DNA of 64,000 nt. It comes from Adenanthera pavonina. Lineage: Eukaryota > Streptophyta > Magnoliopsida > Fabales > Fabaceae. The notes below the pieces were generated by a model. The model did not search any database, was not told the DNA's origin, and was given only the letters and a program-made list of their open reading frames with translations. Location of the stretch: contig JAIVEN010000010.1 of the NCBI GenBank assembly GCA_026686845.1, positions 38,352,001-38,416,000 on the forward strand, written 5' to 3'. Made by a program: the position numbers and the translations under genes. Shown piece after piece: positions 31,853 to 43,513 of this stretch (position 1 is the first letter of the stretch; every line of letters begins with the position of its first letter).

Positions 31853-33290
31853 TTGCATGCGAGGCAAGAAATCTTTATACTTCTGTACAAGGATGTTTGT
31901 TTATCCACTAACCAATTTGATTCCTCTATGCCTTCTAGTATTTCTTTTCTATTGCAGGAATTTGGAGATCTCTTTCCAGAAGAAATACCCGATGGCTTGC
32001 CTCCCACAAGAGGTATAGAACATCGCATTGATTTCATACTTAGAGTTTCCATTCCCAACCGTCCAACATATAGAGCAAATCCAAAGGAAATAAAAGAAAT
32101 TCAACGCCAAGTTGAAGAACTTATGAGAAAGGGATTTGTAAGAGAAAGTTTGAGTTCTTGTGCAATACCGGTGATTCTAGTACCAAAGAAAGATGGTAAG
32201 TGGCGAATATGTGTGGATTGCAGAGCCATCAACAAAATAACAGTAAAATATTGCTATCCTATTCCTAGGTTAGATGATATGTTAGATGAATTGCATGGTG
32301 CATCATTATTTTCTAAAATTGATCTTAGGAGTAGATATCACCAAATTAGAATGAAAGAAGGTGATTAATGGAAAACTACTTTTAAAACTAAGCTTGGACT
32401 TTATGAATGGTTAGTTATGCCTTTTGGTTTGACTAATACTTCTAGCACCTTCATGAGTCTCATGAATCATATTTTCCAGTTCATTCATTGGAAAATTTGT
32501 TGTAATTTATTTTGATGATATCTTAGTGTATAGCAAAAGTCTAGATGATCATGTCATGCATTTGTGTGAAGTTCTCATTGTTCTTAGGAAAAATAGGCTC
32601 TTTGCAAAACTAGAAAAATGCTCTTTTTGCTTGGGATTCGGTTGTCTTCCTCGGTTTTGTTGTAGGAGCTCAAGGAATCTGAGTAGATGAAGACAAGGTG
32701 AAGGCAATCTGAGAATGGCCAACCTCGAGGAATGCAAATGAGGTAAGAAGTTTTCATGGCTTAGCTAGCTTTTTATCGGAGGTTTGTTAAAGATTTTTCT
32801 TCCATAGCAGCACCTCTTAATGATCTAGTTAAGAAGAATGTAACTTTTAGGTGGGGTGAGGTACATGAGAAAGCATTCAACACTTTGAAATAGAAACTCA
32901 CCAATACACCACTTCTTGTACTTCCAGATTTTAATAAATTATTTGAAATTGAATATGATACATCTAGGGTAGGAATAGGGGCTGTTCTTATGTAAGACAA
33001 CAAACCCATAGCTTACTTTAGTGAAAAACTTAATGACCTAACTTTAAACTACTTTACCTATGAGAAAGAACTCTATGTATTAAAAAGAGCCTTAGAGACA
33101 TGGCAACCCTATCTATGGCCAAAGGAGTTCATCATTCACTCAGATCATGAGAGTTTAAAGTACTTAATATCACAAGGTAAGTTGAACAAGAAACATGCCC
33201 GGTGGATAGAATTTATTGATACATTCCCATACATCCTTAAGCATAAGCAAGGTAAAGATAATGTTGTGACTGATGCACTTTTATGAAGGT
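31853..33290 (+). pseudogene. gypsy reverse transcriptase and RNase H, broken
   Basis: RT begins with EEIPDGLPPTRGIEHRIDF and includes VPKKDGKWRICVDCRAIN and SLFSKIDLRSRYHQIR, with a TAA at 32366-32368. After a shift, VVIYFDDILVYSKS carries the YxDD-type catalytic box near 32500-32530. RNase H remnants follow (FEIEYDTSRVGIGAVLM and YTYEKELYVLKRALETW, with the DHESLKYL box near 33150). At least six stops fall between 32366 and 33290. Confidence 0.8.
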
Positions 33291-33319
33291 ATTCTCTTTT
33301 AACTTATTTACTTGCTATA

Positions 33320-34560
33320 TTGCTTGGTTTTGAATTGATTAAGGGATTGTATGCTTCTGATTCAGATTTTGCAGAAATTTGGGAATCATGTGAAAATCAT
33401 AAGTTCCAAGATTTGTATAGATTTGATGGATTTCTCTTTAAGAAAGATAAGTTATGTATTCCTCATTGTTCTTTACGTGAATTACTTGTTAAAGAAACTC
33501 ATGGTGGTAGGTTAATGAGACATTTTGGAATTCATAAGACTTTAGAAATTTTATATGAACACTTTTATTGGTCTTCTATGAAGCGAGATGTTACTTTTGT
33601 GTGTTATAGATATGTTACTTGCAAGCATGCAAAATCTAGAGTTAATGCGCATGGATTATATACCCCTTTACCCATTCTTGAACAACCTTGGACTAATATT
33701 TCTATGGATTTTGTGTTAAGATTATCATGTTCTCCTAGTGGTAAGGATAGTATTTTTGTTATAGTTGATAGATTCAGCAAGATGGTACACTTTATTGCAT
33801 GTTCAAAAACTCATGATGCCATACATATTGCTGATTTGTTTTTCAAAGAAGTTGTGAGATTGCATGGTATTCCTAGAACAATTGTGAGTGATAGAGATAT
33901 TAAGTTCTTAAGTTATTTTTGCGCACTTTATGGAGTAAATTGGGAACTAAACTTTTTTTTTCTACTGTTACACATCCACAAACTGATGGTCAAACTGAAC
34001 TAGTAAATAGAACACTCACCACATTATTGCGTATCATAATTCAGAAAATTTTGAAGAATTGGGAATTTTGTTTCCTTCACATAGAATTTGCATATAATAG
34101 GGCTGTGTATTCAACTACATCATATTCTCCTTTTGAGATTGTGTATGGTTTCAACCCTATGACTTCTCTTGATATTCTACCTCTACATTGTAATGAGAAA
34201 ACTAACCTTGGTGGTAAGAAGAAAGCTGAGTTTGTGCAGGATCTTCATGCTAAAGTAAAAGTTAACAATGAAAAGAAGAATGCAGAATATGCCAAACAAG
34301 CTAACAAGAGTCGTAGAAAAGTTGTATTTGAACCCGGTGATTGGGTTTGGGTACATCTGAGAAAGGAAAGATTTCCTGAACAAAGAAAATCAAAGCTGCA
34401 GCAACGTGGAGATTAACCTTTTCAAGTCTTGGACCGAATCAACGACAATGCTTACAAATTTGATCTGCCAGGCTCTTATGGGAATGTTAGTGCTACCTTC
34501 AATGTTGTAGATCTATCTTTATATGATGCTGTAGATTCGAGGGAGAATCTTTTTTAAGAG
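33320..34560 (+). pseudogene. gypsy integrase, broken by a frameshift
   Basis: Integrase with a decayed HHCC zinc domain (GIHKTLEILYEHFYW, then VTCKHAKS), core residues in ISMDFVL and VSDRDIKF, and the glutamate in HPQTDGQTELVNR. A frameshift near 33955, in a T run, separates the second and third catalytic residues. The C-terminal domain KVVFEPGDWVWVHLRKERFP ends in a stop at 34414-34416, after which DPYNAYKFDLPG-like sequence continues to 34557. Confidence 0.85.
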
Positions 34561-34568
34561 GGAGAGAA

Positions 34569-35376
34569 TGACAAAGATCATTCAAGCCATAGCCTACAAG
34601 TCCAACAATGGAGATCGAATGTCCCAAAGGATCCATTATAAGCTATTGGAGGTCAAATGACTCAAGGCCGAACTAAAGTTATGAAGAAAACATTACAAGG
34701 TTTGATCCAAAAATTACATGAGGATAAACACATATTTGAGGAGTAAGAGACTTCTAAGCCCATTGTTGAAAAAAGAATAATAATTCTAATTCAAGCTCAA
34801 GTTTCAGGAGAGGCTCAATTCCCGAATCAAGACCCAATAATAGAAGAGTTTAATTAATGGGATATTTCAATTATTTTTAGGATAATTTTTTCAAATTTAT
34901 TTTAATTTTAATTGATTTTATTTAATTTGATTTAAATTAGGATTAGAATTATTTTGAGGTTTCTTATTTGTATTCAAATGGACCAATGATAGGCTTAGAT
35001 TTAATTTAATTTAACTTAAACTTTATTAGATAGAGCTTATCTTATCTAATATCTCTTAGAGATTTATTAGGATTTAGTTCTTTTCCTATTTATAAACCTT
35101 TGTAGTGTTATTGTTTTAAGAAGGTTAATATTATTTAGAGTTTATACAATTAGTGACTTTCACTAGTTCTTTGTGTTTTTCCTAGAAGACAAATTTCGAC
35201 TTATCAAGAGAATTGATCTCTCTCTTGTGGTGTCCCCTCTAGAGTTCTTTGAATTCTCATATTCTATTGAGTTTCAGAGTTTTGATCAACTTTTTCCTTT
35301 TGGGTTCATGCTTTCGCTTTGCAGATAACTCAACTTTCTGGGTTTCTAGGATATTGATGGAAGAGGGTCCACATCA
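34569..35376 (+). repeat. gypsy 3' LTR
   Basis: 808 bp, starting after the polypurine tract and ending ACATCA at 35376. An open frame at 35249-35557 crosses this end into flanking DNA and has no family support. Confidence 0.9.
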
Positions 35377-36010
35377 GGTCCTCACTCACAAAGGAGCTAC
35401 CATCATATGCCAATCATTGGCTACAGTCATACAGAAAGAAAATCTGAAAAGTAAATTCAGAAAGGGACAAAAAAGAAGAAGGAATGTAACACAAGAGAAA
35501 GAAAGTTTAGAGAGAAATCTGACAAATCCAATCCACTCCCTAGCACCCTGTGCCTAATATGCTCTCTCTCTCAGCCTCCAGGTCCTTCTGCGTATGCATG
35601 TACCACGCCTGACCCTTTCTGCACTCCTTTCCCCTAATCCTGCCACATGTTCAACTTGACCAGTTTGACCCTACGTGCTGACTTGTCCTCCATTTTGCCG
35701 ATTCAGCTGCTCTGTATTCTCAAAATCAGTCCTCATCATAACAGAGATCACTATATCCTTACCTTTTTATCATAATCACTGATGTTTTATATAGCATGCT
35801 AAATTAGTTAGTGGAAAAGGGAGTTATGAAGGAAAATAAATTGTCAAGAGGTTGTCCTATGCTGTCACTAGGTTTTTTTTAGATCATTCATTATTTTTCT
35901 TGAATGCAGAAAGGGTAATTGTGGAAAATTTACAGATTGTTTGAAGGCTTAATGTAATGCATTAGGGCAGCAGACTAATTTGAGCAAATATTTCTTTTTC
36001 TTTTTCTTTT
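35377..36010. other. intergenic DNA after the gypsy element
   Basis: No exon or repeat end recognised. 35560-35700 is pyrimidine-rich and less AT-rich than its surroundings. Confidence 0.3.
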
Positions 36011-36325
36011 TGTTCACCACCTAACTATACTGCAAGCATACGGGTCATGCCAAATAGTATAGAGATGAGACAAGTTTCATTTTCATAAGAATTTGGATAA
36101 AAAGTTGTCAAACATTAAATATCATATTTTCAATTAATTTGAACCAAACAAACAAATTGTTTACTATCTAAAGGAATTACCAACTACAAGGGAAAAAAAA
36201 ACTAATTGATTGGAAAATTAATTAAGGAGTACTTTGATGCAATTGGGTCCTAAGGTTATTTCTCCATCTTATACTTCGCAAACACTCATGTAAGCTCCTT
36301 TTATATTTGCTCATCCATGGCTTGG
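36011..36325 (-). mobile_element. fragment related to the solo LTR at 8592
   Basis: Begins TGTTCACCACC and follows 8592-8900 in order: the CAAACATTAAATATC, TTCAATTAATTTGA and TTTACTATCTAAAG segments and the CTCCTTTTATATTTGCTC end. The similarity fades after about 36325. It is an old truncated copy. Confidence 0.6.
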
Positions 36326-36329
36326 TTCT

Positions 36330-38600
36330 TGATGTGTATTGTCCACTTCTACTAGTTTTTGTTTATCTTTTTCCCCTTTTGGTCAGCGATAGTTCATCTC
36401 AAATTGGAAATGAAAATAATATTTAAAGCGTTAATGTATGTTGATGACTCAATTTTTTATTCATCCCTCTTAATTCTCTTGCAAGGAAAGTAAATAATAA
36501 TGTTTTATTCATTGTTTTCAATCAATCAACTTTTATTCCCAAGAAACACTCCTTTTGGATGATTTATATGAACCACATCCCTGAATTATTTAGAGGAAAA
36601 GACACAAGCCTTCTTTATTGTCAGGTTTAATTTGACATTGACTAAATCATGTTTTGCATTTTTACTTCCACTCTAACCTTTCCAGATAGCTTTTGCAACA
36701 TCCTTATAAAGTTTACAGTAGATGTTCTTCTTTTTCTAGGACTTGTGACAAACGTTGAGAAATGAGATGAAAAGTTGGCACCTTTGCAAACAGAACGAGT
36801 AATCCAATGCCACAACATTTGCGACTCTGATAGGTCACCATGTTCTAAAGATGTAGATTTCAGTATCTTTCTGTACAAAAAGAAAAACTAAATTCTTTTA
36901 TATCAGTTAGAGCAGGATTCCACAGGGAATTGATGAACCAACAAGATGATAAGTAATCAATTTAGTTGTACTTTGTTTGAAAATGGAAAAGCTGTGAGTT
37001 TCCTCAGAATTAGAAAAGTACAGTAGTAAAAGAGAATTGAATTTTAAATTGATTCCATCACTGATAGAAATTCTCTTACAGTTAAAAGAACCTACTTATG
37101 CAGATATCTGAAGTTGCAGTTGTCCTTGTGACTTTGTCGAGCAATCTACTTTTTGATTGTTTTTGGAATTTTCCTGAAATCTTCTTTCACTCCATAATTT
37201 ATATTCCTACTTGCAGTTTTCGTGAATTTTTTTTCGATGTTGACCTAGAATAATGATTACATGCCTATATAAGTTTCTTGTATTTATCTATTTATTTGCA
37301 GCTCAAGCTATTCTCAGCTGTAGTGACATTTGCAAAACCAAAAAGCTGTTGAAATTCTAGCATAGGTAAATTCTATTTCTTCCTTATCTTACTATTTTAA
37401 CTGTAATATCTATACTTCAATATATATTCATGTGAATCAAACAAATTATTTGTCTTTTTTTTTTTTGTTTTAAACAAAGCTCAAAGTCTTGCACTAATGT
37501 TTTCCCTACTTCAAGACTCTAGGTTTAAGGAATGTTTGAGTGTAATTAAGCAGGAAATTAAATTCATTTTCAAGACTCCTTGATCCTAGTAGTTGTTATT
37601 GCCAAACACAAAGCTTGAGCAAGCATGTTTCCCTTGTTATTTGGTCCCAAGTCTCAAGTAGCAAGCATAGTGTGCCTGAGTGTTCATGATTACACGTTTG
37701 CTAGTTTTAAGAATAATGGGTCATAGGCTGCATAGTATAATTTATTCAGCACATCCTACAAGAACATGAACAGGCTGACATGGATCAGAGATGAAATTTC
37801 ATTTATAAAGTCTCTTAGGTTAGCTACCTACATGATGAATAAGTTTGTCTGTCTTATTCTGTTAGTTTAATAATGCATTTATGGTGGTTATCACTCGTAA
37901 GTGGGAAGATGACCAAGCAAAAGCTTTATGGGTTGCATTATGTAGTAGTAATATAGTAGAACACAAGATGGAAATGTCCATGTTATGAAACAAGTAGATA
38001 GTTCACATAACTAAATGAGGTGATTTTAATGTTTTGGTTGCTGAACATGTATATAATATTTTGATCATGAATGAGATTATGCTGCACATGCATTATATCT
38101 GTCCAATAAAAGTGAACGAGATTATGCTGCTCATATACAACCTATTATGTTGTTATAGTGTTGGTAGGATGAATTGTATGTGGTGGCAGAATATATGTGG
38201 AGGACCTGTTGGCTATAGGAGTAGAGAATGGAAAAGCTGAGCTTCATCCTCACAAGTATATGGTGGTTGGTGCAAATGAATCTTATTGTGGAGAAATTGA
38301 AGTTGGTATAACTTTTCATAGAAATGTTTCAATGTGCATATGTCAGATTAATTTAGGGGATAGTTTTTTTTTTCCTTGTTGGAGAGAGACCTTCCTTTAT
38401 AGTTTTTTCCTCAAACTTTCAATATAATTGTGTTGATTGAAATTGAATTGTAAATCAATGCATATAATGTATAATTTTAATTTAATATATATTTTTTGTC
38501 AACAGTTTCAATTGTTTTATATATATATAATTATATTTTTAAAAAAATAATGGCTTGTGTTAGGTTCTAATAAATTATAAGAAGCTAACAAAAGTCTATA
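36330..38600. other. unassigned AT-rich intergenic DNA
   Basis: I see no exon set, RNA gene or element end. Short open frames on both strands (for example 38034-38240) show no domain and no conservation within the window. Confidence 0.3.
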
Positions 38601-38614
38601 TTTAAAAAAAAAAG

Positions 38615-38780
38615 AGAGAGAGAGAAAAGTTGGTGTTTATGTGAAAAAATGCCAACTAAGACAAATACCTAAATTAGTTGGTGTACAAATGCCTATTAAG
38701 GTATGTATCTTAATTGATGTTTTTGAAATATCAATAAAGGTAAAAAATAAATACCAACTATTATTTTTTTTAGTGTAGTG
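38615..38780. mobile_element. CACTA element right-end fragment
   Basis: Ends TTTTTTTTAGTGTAGTG at 38780, the reverse complement of a CACTACAC terminus. Before it the motif 'RTTGGTRTTTAT / AAATACCAAC' recurs in both orientations (38631, 38655, 38680 and 38750). The 43514-46963 element has similar TTAGTTGGCATTTAT subterminal motifs, so the two are probably related. The left end was not found. Confidence 0.5.
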
Positions 38781-39164
38781 TATATTTGACTCATTTTTAT
38801 AATAAAAAATGAAAAGAATTATTTAGGTAAAAAAATAATGATATATATTCAATTACTTGTGTTAACATCAATGTTAAAAAATCAAATCAATCACTAAACC
38901 AATGTTGGTTTAAGGGTAAACAAACACAAAATGCAACAAATGAGTTTAAGTATAGGGTATACTATTTGAGACTAGAATGAAATTGACTAATTAGCATAAG
39001 GTAAAGAAGGATTTACCTCATAAACAAGGGTGTTGTAAGATACAGAAGTATTGGTTATGGAGGATAAGAGAAATAGTCACATCTATTGGATGATTTTGAT
39101 ATAGAATTAGTGTTGAAGAGTTGCTTTGAACCTAAGTATAAATAAGCATTGTAGGCATAAAAAG

Positions 39165-39420
39165 GGAGGTTTCCTAAAATTCTATTTTAACCCCTATAAT
39201 CTTTATGGTTATTCTGAAATTTTGTTTTGGCCCATATGTTTTTGAGGAACTTTATGTTGGTCCATTTGGTTTGGTTTCCTAAAATTCTGTTTTGACCCCT
39301 ATAATTCTATAATTCAGCTTGATCCCTTGGTTTTCAGAAATTTTGCTTTTGCCTCTAATAACTTTTAGAGTTTCATTTTAGCCCCTAGGTCCTTTAAATG
39401 GCATTTAGACCTTTTCGGTT
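39165..39420 (+). repeat. degenerate tandem 'aaattctgttttgacccctataa' motif
   Basis: Five or six diverged copies of a ~45-65-bp motif of the type 'AAATT(C/T)TGTTTTGNCCC(C/T)TA' (near 39173, 39217, 39282, 39335 and 39370). Function unknown. Confidence 0.5.
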
Positions 39421-39424
39421 TCCA

Positions 39425-40345
39425 GATTTTTTTTTCTTTTATATTTGGTCTATGGCTTTTCTTAAATCTTATTTGACCCATACATACATACATGTGTATA
39501 ATTTTGGTCCAAATAAATCTTTTAAATTATGTGTTAAATGTCATTTAATTTACTTAAATCATAAAGAAATTGTTTTAAACAATCATGATATATAAAAGGC
39601 CTTGCAAAAAATATTTTTATTTTGTCTAAATTTTATTTTATCAGTTTCAAATAATGATATCAAGATATTTTTATTGTTAAAATTATCTTTCTTTAATTTT
39701 ATTTTAACTTTTCATTTCATTTTATTTTGGAAGCAATTTTACTTTAACGAGGCAGAAAACATTAGTAGGGTTTGGAAAGAGAAAAATGTTTATAAAGATT
39801 TTTACATTAAAACTCAATTAGATTTAATCCCATCCCAGTGTCTCACGTAATTTTGATATATGAAAAGCTTTGATATATAATGTACAAAATTAAACTATAT
39901 ATTATCTTTATCAAGTGATAAGTTTATAAGCATTTTTCAGCCGTGTATATATTCTGCCGCCGTTCAGTTCAGAGCTAAATATATAATAGAGATCCAAAAG
40001 TGAATAAGGGTTATAGAGGATCGCCTTCGCCATATAGTTAGTTTAGTACGGTCTATTTAAAGTTTAAACTGTGGTTAGATATCATCCATGATTATATATT
40101 GTATTTGTTGGTAAGATCAAAAAACAAAATTCTTAACCATGATTTTTTAATTATCGTAGTTAGAATTTTGTACTGACATGCAGATGAATAAAAACAAGTT
40201 ACAGACTTGTTTCAGATTTTTTTTTTTTTGGTAAAAGAGAATTTTTGTTCGTTAATGGCTCATGCAAGTCGTGCAGCATAAAAAGAATGGGAGAGCGGTA
40301 CACTTTCCTAGAAGCTGCTTCATGAATTTTAGATTTTATCACTCA
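39425..40345. other. AT-rich intergenic DNA
   Basis: No supported feature. Open frames at 39398-39850 are in AT-rich sequence without domains. Confidence 0.3.
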
Positions 40346-40349
40346 AAAT

Positions 40350-41044
40350 TGGTCAACACGCTTCTTAAGTCCGCTTTTGGAGCCGATTATTCTGGTTAAT
40401 GTGGCGGTTTCGTCTGAACTTGTTTTTAGAGTAAAGTATGAATTTATTCTTTTAAGCTTAATTAATAATACTATACTATAATTTGGATTCCGTGCGAGGA
40501 GCCACATGGACAAATGGCGAGCGTCAAGGAAATCAATGGTAGAAGATGCGCCGAACGTTAGACAAAAGCTCAGCGTCGAATAGTCAAAGCTAATGTCAAC
40601 TATGCATGAAATCCCTTTATCCCTTTGATTTCTTGTACGCACTCGATCTGTCCACACTGCTCCTCACATTCAGAGCAAGGAGCTACTCCTCGTACTGAAT
40701 CCGAACGAGGAACCCACGCGCAGAAGAAAGTTTTCTAGGGAAGAGTGTTGAAATAAATGTATTCTAATTAAATTTTAGCGCCTCTCTCAGAAGCTCCCTA
40801 ATCCCCAAAAGTCTTTCTCTTCTTGTGGTCGCCAAGGAGGCTTTGATTGAATGTAAGCATGTTTCTTAATTTTTTTGGTATATCAGAAATCTTAGTACAA
40901 TCTCGGACATATGTAATTATCTGTTGCGAATCCTAACTTACGAGGAACTAAGCACATCCTCATCGTTTTCTCTTTATTTGGATTCCATTCTCCTGTATAC
41001 TTTACCTTTCCTTAGGCTGCTTTTGATACCTCCAAAAGAACAGA
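40350..41044 (+). promoter_or_regulatory. promoter, leader and leader intron of family gene 2
   Basis: Aligned with 11760-12550. A candidate leader intron runs from GT at 40853 (AAT|GTAAGCAT) to AG at 41014-41015 (CCTTAG|GCTGC). It is followed by 29 bp to the ATG. TATA-like sequence lies near 40466-40482. Conservation of upstream blocks between the two genes suggests that regulation was duplicated with the coding region. Confidence 0.55.
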
Positions 41045-41710
41045 ATGCAAGATCTTATTCGTAGATTGTCCCGAAATCAGTCCAAGATCTGGAATTTTGT
41101 GGGGGGTGTGTCAACCATAATTGGCCTGGTTTGTTTTGCTTTGAGCCCCACCTTCAACAAGTTAATTGGAGGGTGGGATTTTCTCCGTGTCCTTATTTAT
41201 GTAGCGGTCAGCTTAGTTATCTTGGACATCGCCCTGTTGGCCAAGAGAATTCGAATTTCAGAGAGATTCCAAAGCCATGTGATAGCTTTAAGTTTCGTTC
41301 TGACCTGTTTGATCACCGCTCTGCATGAAAAATTTGTGGATGGAAAACCGGACAAATTGATCACTGCCTCGTATGCTTCATTTGCTTTGACGTCGCTGTC
41401 CATGTCAAGGAAGTTTGCGCTTGGATTCCAAACAGGGCTCTTCACTTTTTTCCTGGGAATATGTATCGCAGAACTTGTCAAGATGAGCTGGAATTTCTTT
41501 CCCATGGTAGTTGTCTGGTATGTCCTCATTCTTTTTCGCTACTATTCAGATTCCCAATCGCAGAGTGGTCGAAATGGGGATCTTTCCAATCATGTTGATC
41601 CTGCAAATCGAGCAGCCAATGGAGACATCAATCGGCAGGTCTTTTACGAGTTTTCCAGCAAAATTATTGAAGAAAATGAACTTGATATGAAATATTGTTA
41701 CTTCAACTAA
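41045..41710 (+). CDS. multi-pass membrane protein of unknown function, family gene 2
   Basis: 221 residues if read to TAA at 41708-41710. Closely similar to gene 1 over the first 198 codons, with identical blocks such as CFALS, ALLAKRIRI, SHVIALSFVL, LHEKFV and ASYASFALTSLSMSRKF. Hydrophobic segments lie near residues 18-36, 47-66, 76-95, 105-120, 127-145 and 149-166. No catalytic motif is recognised; a membrane location follows from hydrophobicity. Splicing at CAG|GT (41638/41639) to an acceptor TTAG|CAC at 41745/41746 would give a phase-0 exon 1 of 198 codons and a 107-bp intron, then the A exons. The last 23 codons of the unspliced frame differ in frame from gene 1. The donor GTCTTT is weak, so both readings remain possible. 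Confidence 0.72.
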   Translation: MQDLIRRLSRNQSKIWNFVGGVSTIIGLVCFALSPTFNKLIGGWDFLRVLIYVAVSLVILDIALLAKRIRISERFQSHVIALSFVLTCLITALHEKFVDGKPDKLITASYASFALTSLSMSRKFALGFQTGLFTFFLGICIAELVKMSWNFFPMVVVWYVLILFRYYSDSQSQSGRNGDLSNHVDPANRAANGDINRQVFYEFSSKIIEENELDMKYCYFN

Positions 41711-41745
41711 CATGTATTTATCCTTCTGGATTATTTTTTTCTTAG

Positions 41746-42444
41746 CACACGCAACATTACCTAAGGATCGGGATAATTCCAGAGGACAATCAGCAAAATA
41801 ATGAAGAGGAAACTCATTCAAGTTTAAATTTTCAAGCTGTAGTTGACCAAGTCCAATATAAATATATTCGTTTTATTGATTTGATTTTCTAAGTCTCCTG
41901 CCTATTGACTGAACATGTACTATTTCCTACAGACGCATCATTCCCCAAGAATTAGACAAGTTTCAGGGGAAAGCGTAGCTATGGACCATCAACAAAATGG
42001 GGGAGAAGACAGGACAAGTTCAAGTTCGACTTTTCAAGCTGTAAGTGATCAAATCCAATATCCACTATAGATATTCATTTTATTTTTTTGATTCTCTAGT
42101 GTTAATTGACTGAAGATGTACTATTTTCATACAGACGCATCATCCCCCTAGAATTGTAGAAGTTTCAGGGGAAAGCATAGCTAGGGACCCTCAACAAAAT
42201 GGGGGAGGAGACAGGACAAGTTCCAGTTTGTCTTTTCAAGCTGTAAGCGACCAAATCCAGTATCCACTATAAATATTCATTTTATTTGTTTGATTCTGTA
42301 GTTTTAATTGATTGAACATGTACTATATTCATACAGACGCATCATTCCCCTAGAATTGGAGAAGTTTCAGGGGAAAGCATAGCTAGAGACCAACAAGAAA
42401 ATAGGGAAGAAGACGGGACTAGTTCAACTTTGTCTTTTCAAGCT
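41746..42444 (+). repeat. tandem array of A-type exons in family gene 2 (202-bp period)
   Basis: Four in-frame, phase-0 exon units, each followed by a short, similar intron: 41746-41838 (93 nt, missing an inner block), 41933-42040, 42135-42242 and 42337-42444 (108 nt each). The three complete units start exactly 202 bp apart. Each encodes a variant of THHSPRIGEVSGES, an R/M-D-QQ-N block, and TSSSLSFQA, and ends GCT|GTAAG (GCT|GTAG in the first). All have an AG acceptor. Repetition of exon plus intron with a constant symmetric phase means that the copy number can change without breaking the frame. The peptide is polar and Ser/Gln-rich, probably disordered. Confidence 0.75.
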
Positions 42445-42528
42445 GTAAGTGACTAAATTCAGTATAAATACATCGATTTTATTGATTTGATTCTCCAGTC
42501 TTATGTTAATGGTTTTGATTTCTTATGG

Positions 42529-42653
42529 GAACCCTCAAACCAGGAAGATAATGTTTCTTCAATAATCAACATATTAGCACCAGAAAACGGCTTGAAGCTC
42601 CGTTCTTCTAAGCATAATTTACGTTCATTATTCATAACAGGGGGAACAGTAAG
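42529..42653 (+). other. B-type exon of family gene 2 with lost acceptor
   Basis: Open from GAACCC at 42529 to AG|GTCC at 42653, phase 2 at the end as in gene 1 B2 and 53667-53782. It encodes EPSNQEDNVSS and APENGLKLRSS. The expected acceptor CAG is TGG here (ttaTGG|GAACC), so normal splicing is unlikely. 3' sequence up to about 42800 still matches 14331-14470. Confidence 0.6.
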
Positions 42654-42849
42654 GTCCTGCTCTTAAACACCTTTCTACTACATTGTTTATGCACAATATT
42701 TAAGAGTCATGGCAACAATAGTTGACTGTAGTCTGTAATTTACCTGATAATTTAAAAGATACTAATGCCCTTAATCTAATCCTGAATATCTTTTCCTACA
42801 ACTCTTTTTTTTTTTGGGAAAAAGAAACCTGGTAAGGTGAACTAGCTAG

Positions 42850-43290
42850 GAAATAAGAAGTATAATCCTCGATATCTTTCTGAATAAGAGAGGACAAGAT
42901 AAAATTTGTACATGCACTATTACTGTGTTAATTATTTTTCAATCACCAATACGCAATAACTTTGGAAACAGTATCAGAGATGCTCCATTCTAAGTACCAT
43001 AATGGTACAATAAGAGAAAAATTATAACTTCAACTATGTAATATCATAGTTAGTCCCAAATTGAAGTAAAATGGAGGGTTATGCTAAGCTCTTAATAACT
43101 AACATGAAACTCTATCAAATCTTTATTACATAAATCAATAACATTATTTTGTTAATGCTAGATTGTTTCCCAACACTAGAAGCAATGCACTGAATTGCTC
43201 GAATGCAATCTCAAATAAGTTAAGCCGCTATACCAGCATCCAAGTCTTGTGTTAAATGAGCAAAGGTCCTCACATTATTTTGGATAGATG
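42850..43290. other. intergenic DNA before or in the RTE LINE 5' end
   Basis: No clear coding sequence. The 5' end of the RTE element must fall somewhere between the family cassette (to ~42850) and 43290, but I cannot place it. Confidence 0.35.
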
Positions 43291-43339
43291 TGGATAAAGA
43301 AATTAGTCTAGAAGAGCATAGATTAGATTCAGTACTTAG

Positions 43340-43513
43340 AATACTGAGACTTTAATAGGTAAATGTATGGAGTTATAGATGCTATGATTCAGCAAAAAAT
43401 TAACACAATGTGTCTTCAAGAAACAAAATGGTGAGGAAAGAGGTTAAGAAGCTTGACACTACTAGATTTAAATTTTGGTACACAAGGAAAGTCAAAGTTT
43501 AGCAATAGGGTTG
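43340..43513 (+). pseudogene. RTE endonuclease, N-terminal remnant
   Basis: In alternating frames one reads LQETKW-like (CTTCAAGAAACAAAATGG) and then EVKKLDTTRFKFWYTRKVK, matching the N-terminal endonuclease block of plant RTE LINEs. It stops at the CACTA insertion and continues as GIIVDK at 46970. Confidence 0.7.

Larger units (their letters stand above)
28401..35376 (+). mobile_element. Ty3/gypsy retrotransposon, complete order but heavily mutated
   Basis: A 7.0-kb element with LTRs of 756 bp (28401-29156) and 808 bp (34569-35376), ends TGACRRAGA...CCACATCA. A degenerate tRNA-iMet primer-binding site, TAACATCAGAGC, lies at 29159-29170, and a polypurine tract, AAGAGGGAGAGAA, at about 34556-34568. 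The order gag, protease, RT, RNase H, integrase is that of Ty3/gypsy. The flanking pentamers GGCCT and GGTCC are alike at three of five positions, so a decayed duplication is possible. Many stops and several frameshifts make it non-functional. I could not see a chromodomain and leave the lineage open. Confidence 0.9.

Noticed and set aside
35249..35557. Open frame crossing the right gypsy LTR boundary
   Set aside because: It begins in the LTR and runs into unrelated flank, with no domain or family support.
41746..42444. CRISPR-like or satellite array
   Set aside because: The repeats are 202 bp, contain exons with splice sites and constant phase, and lie in a plant gene; there are no short repeats with unique spacers.
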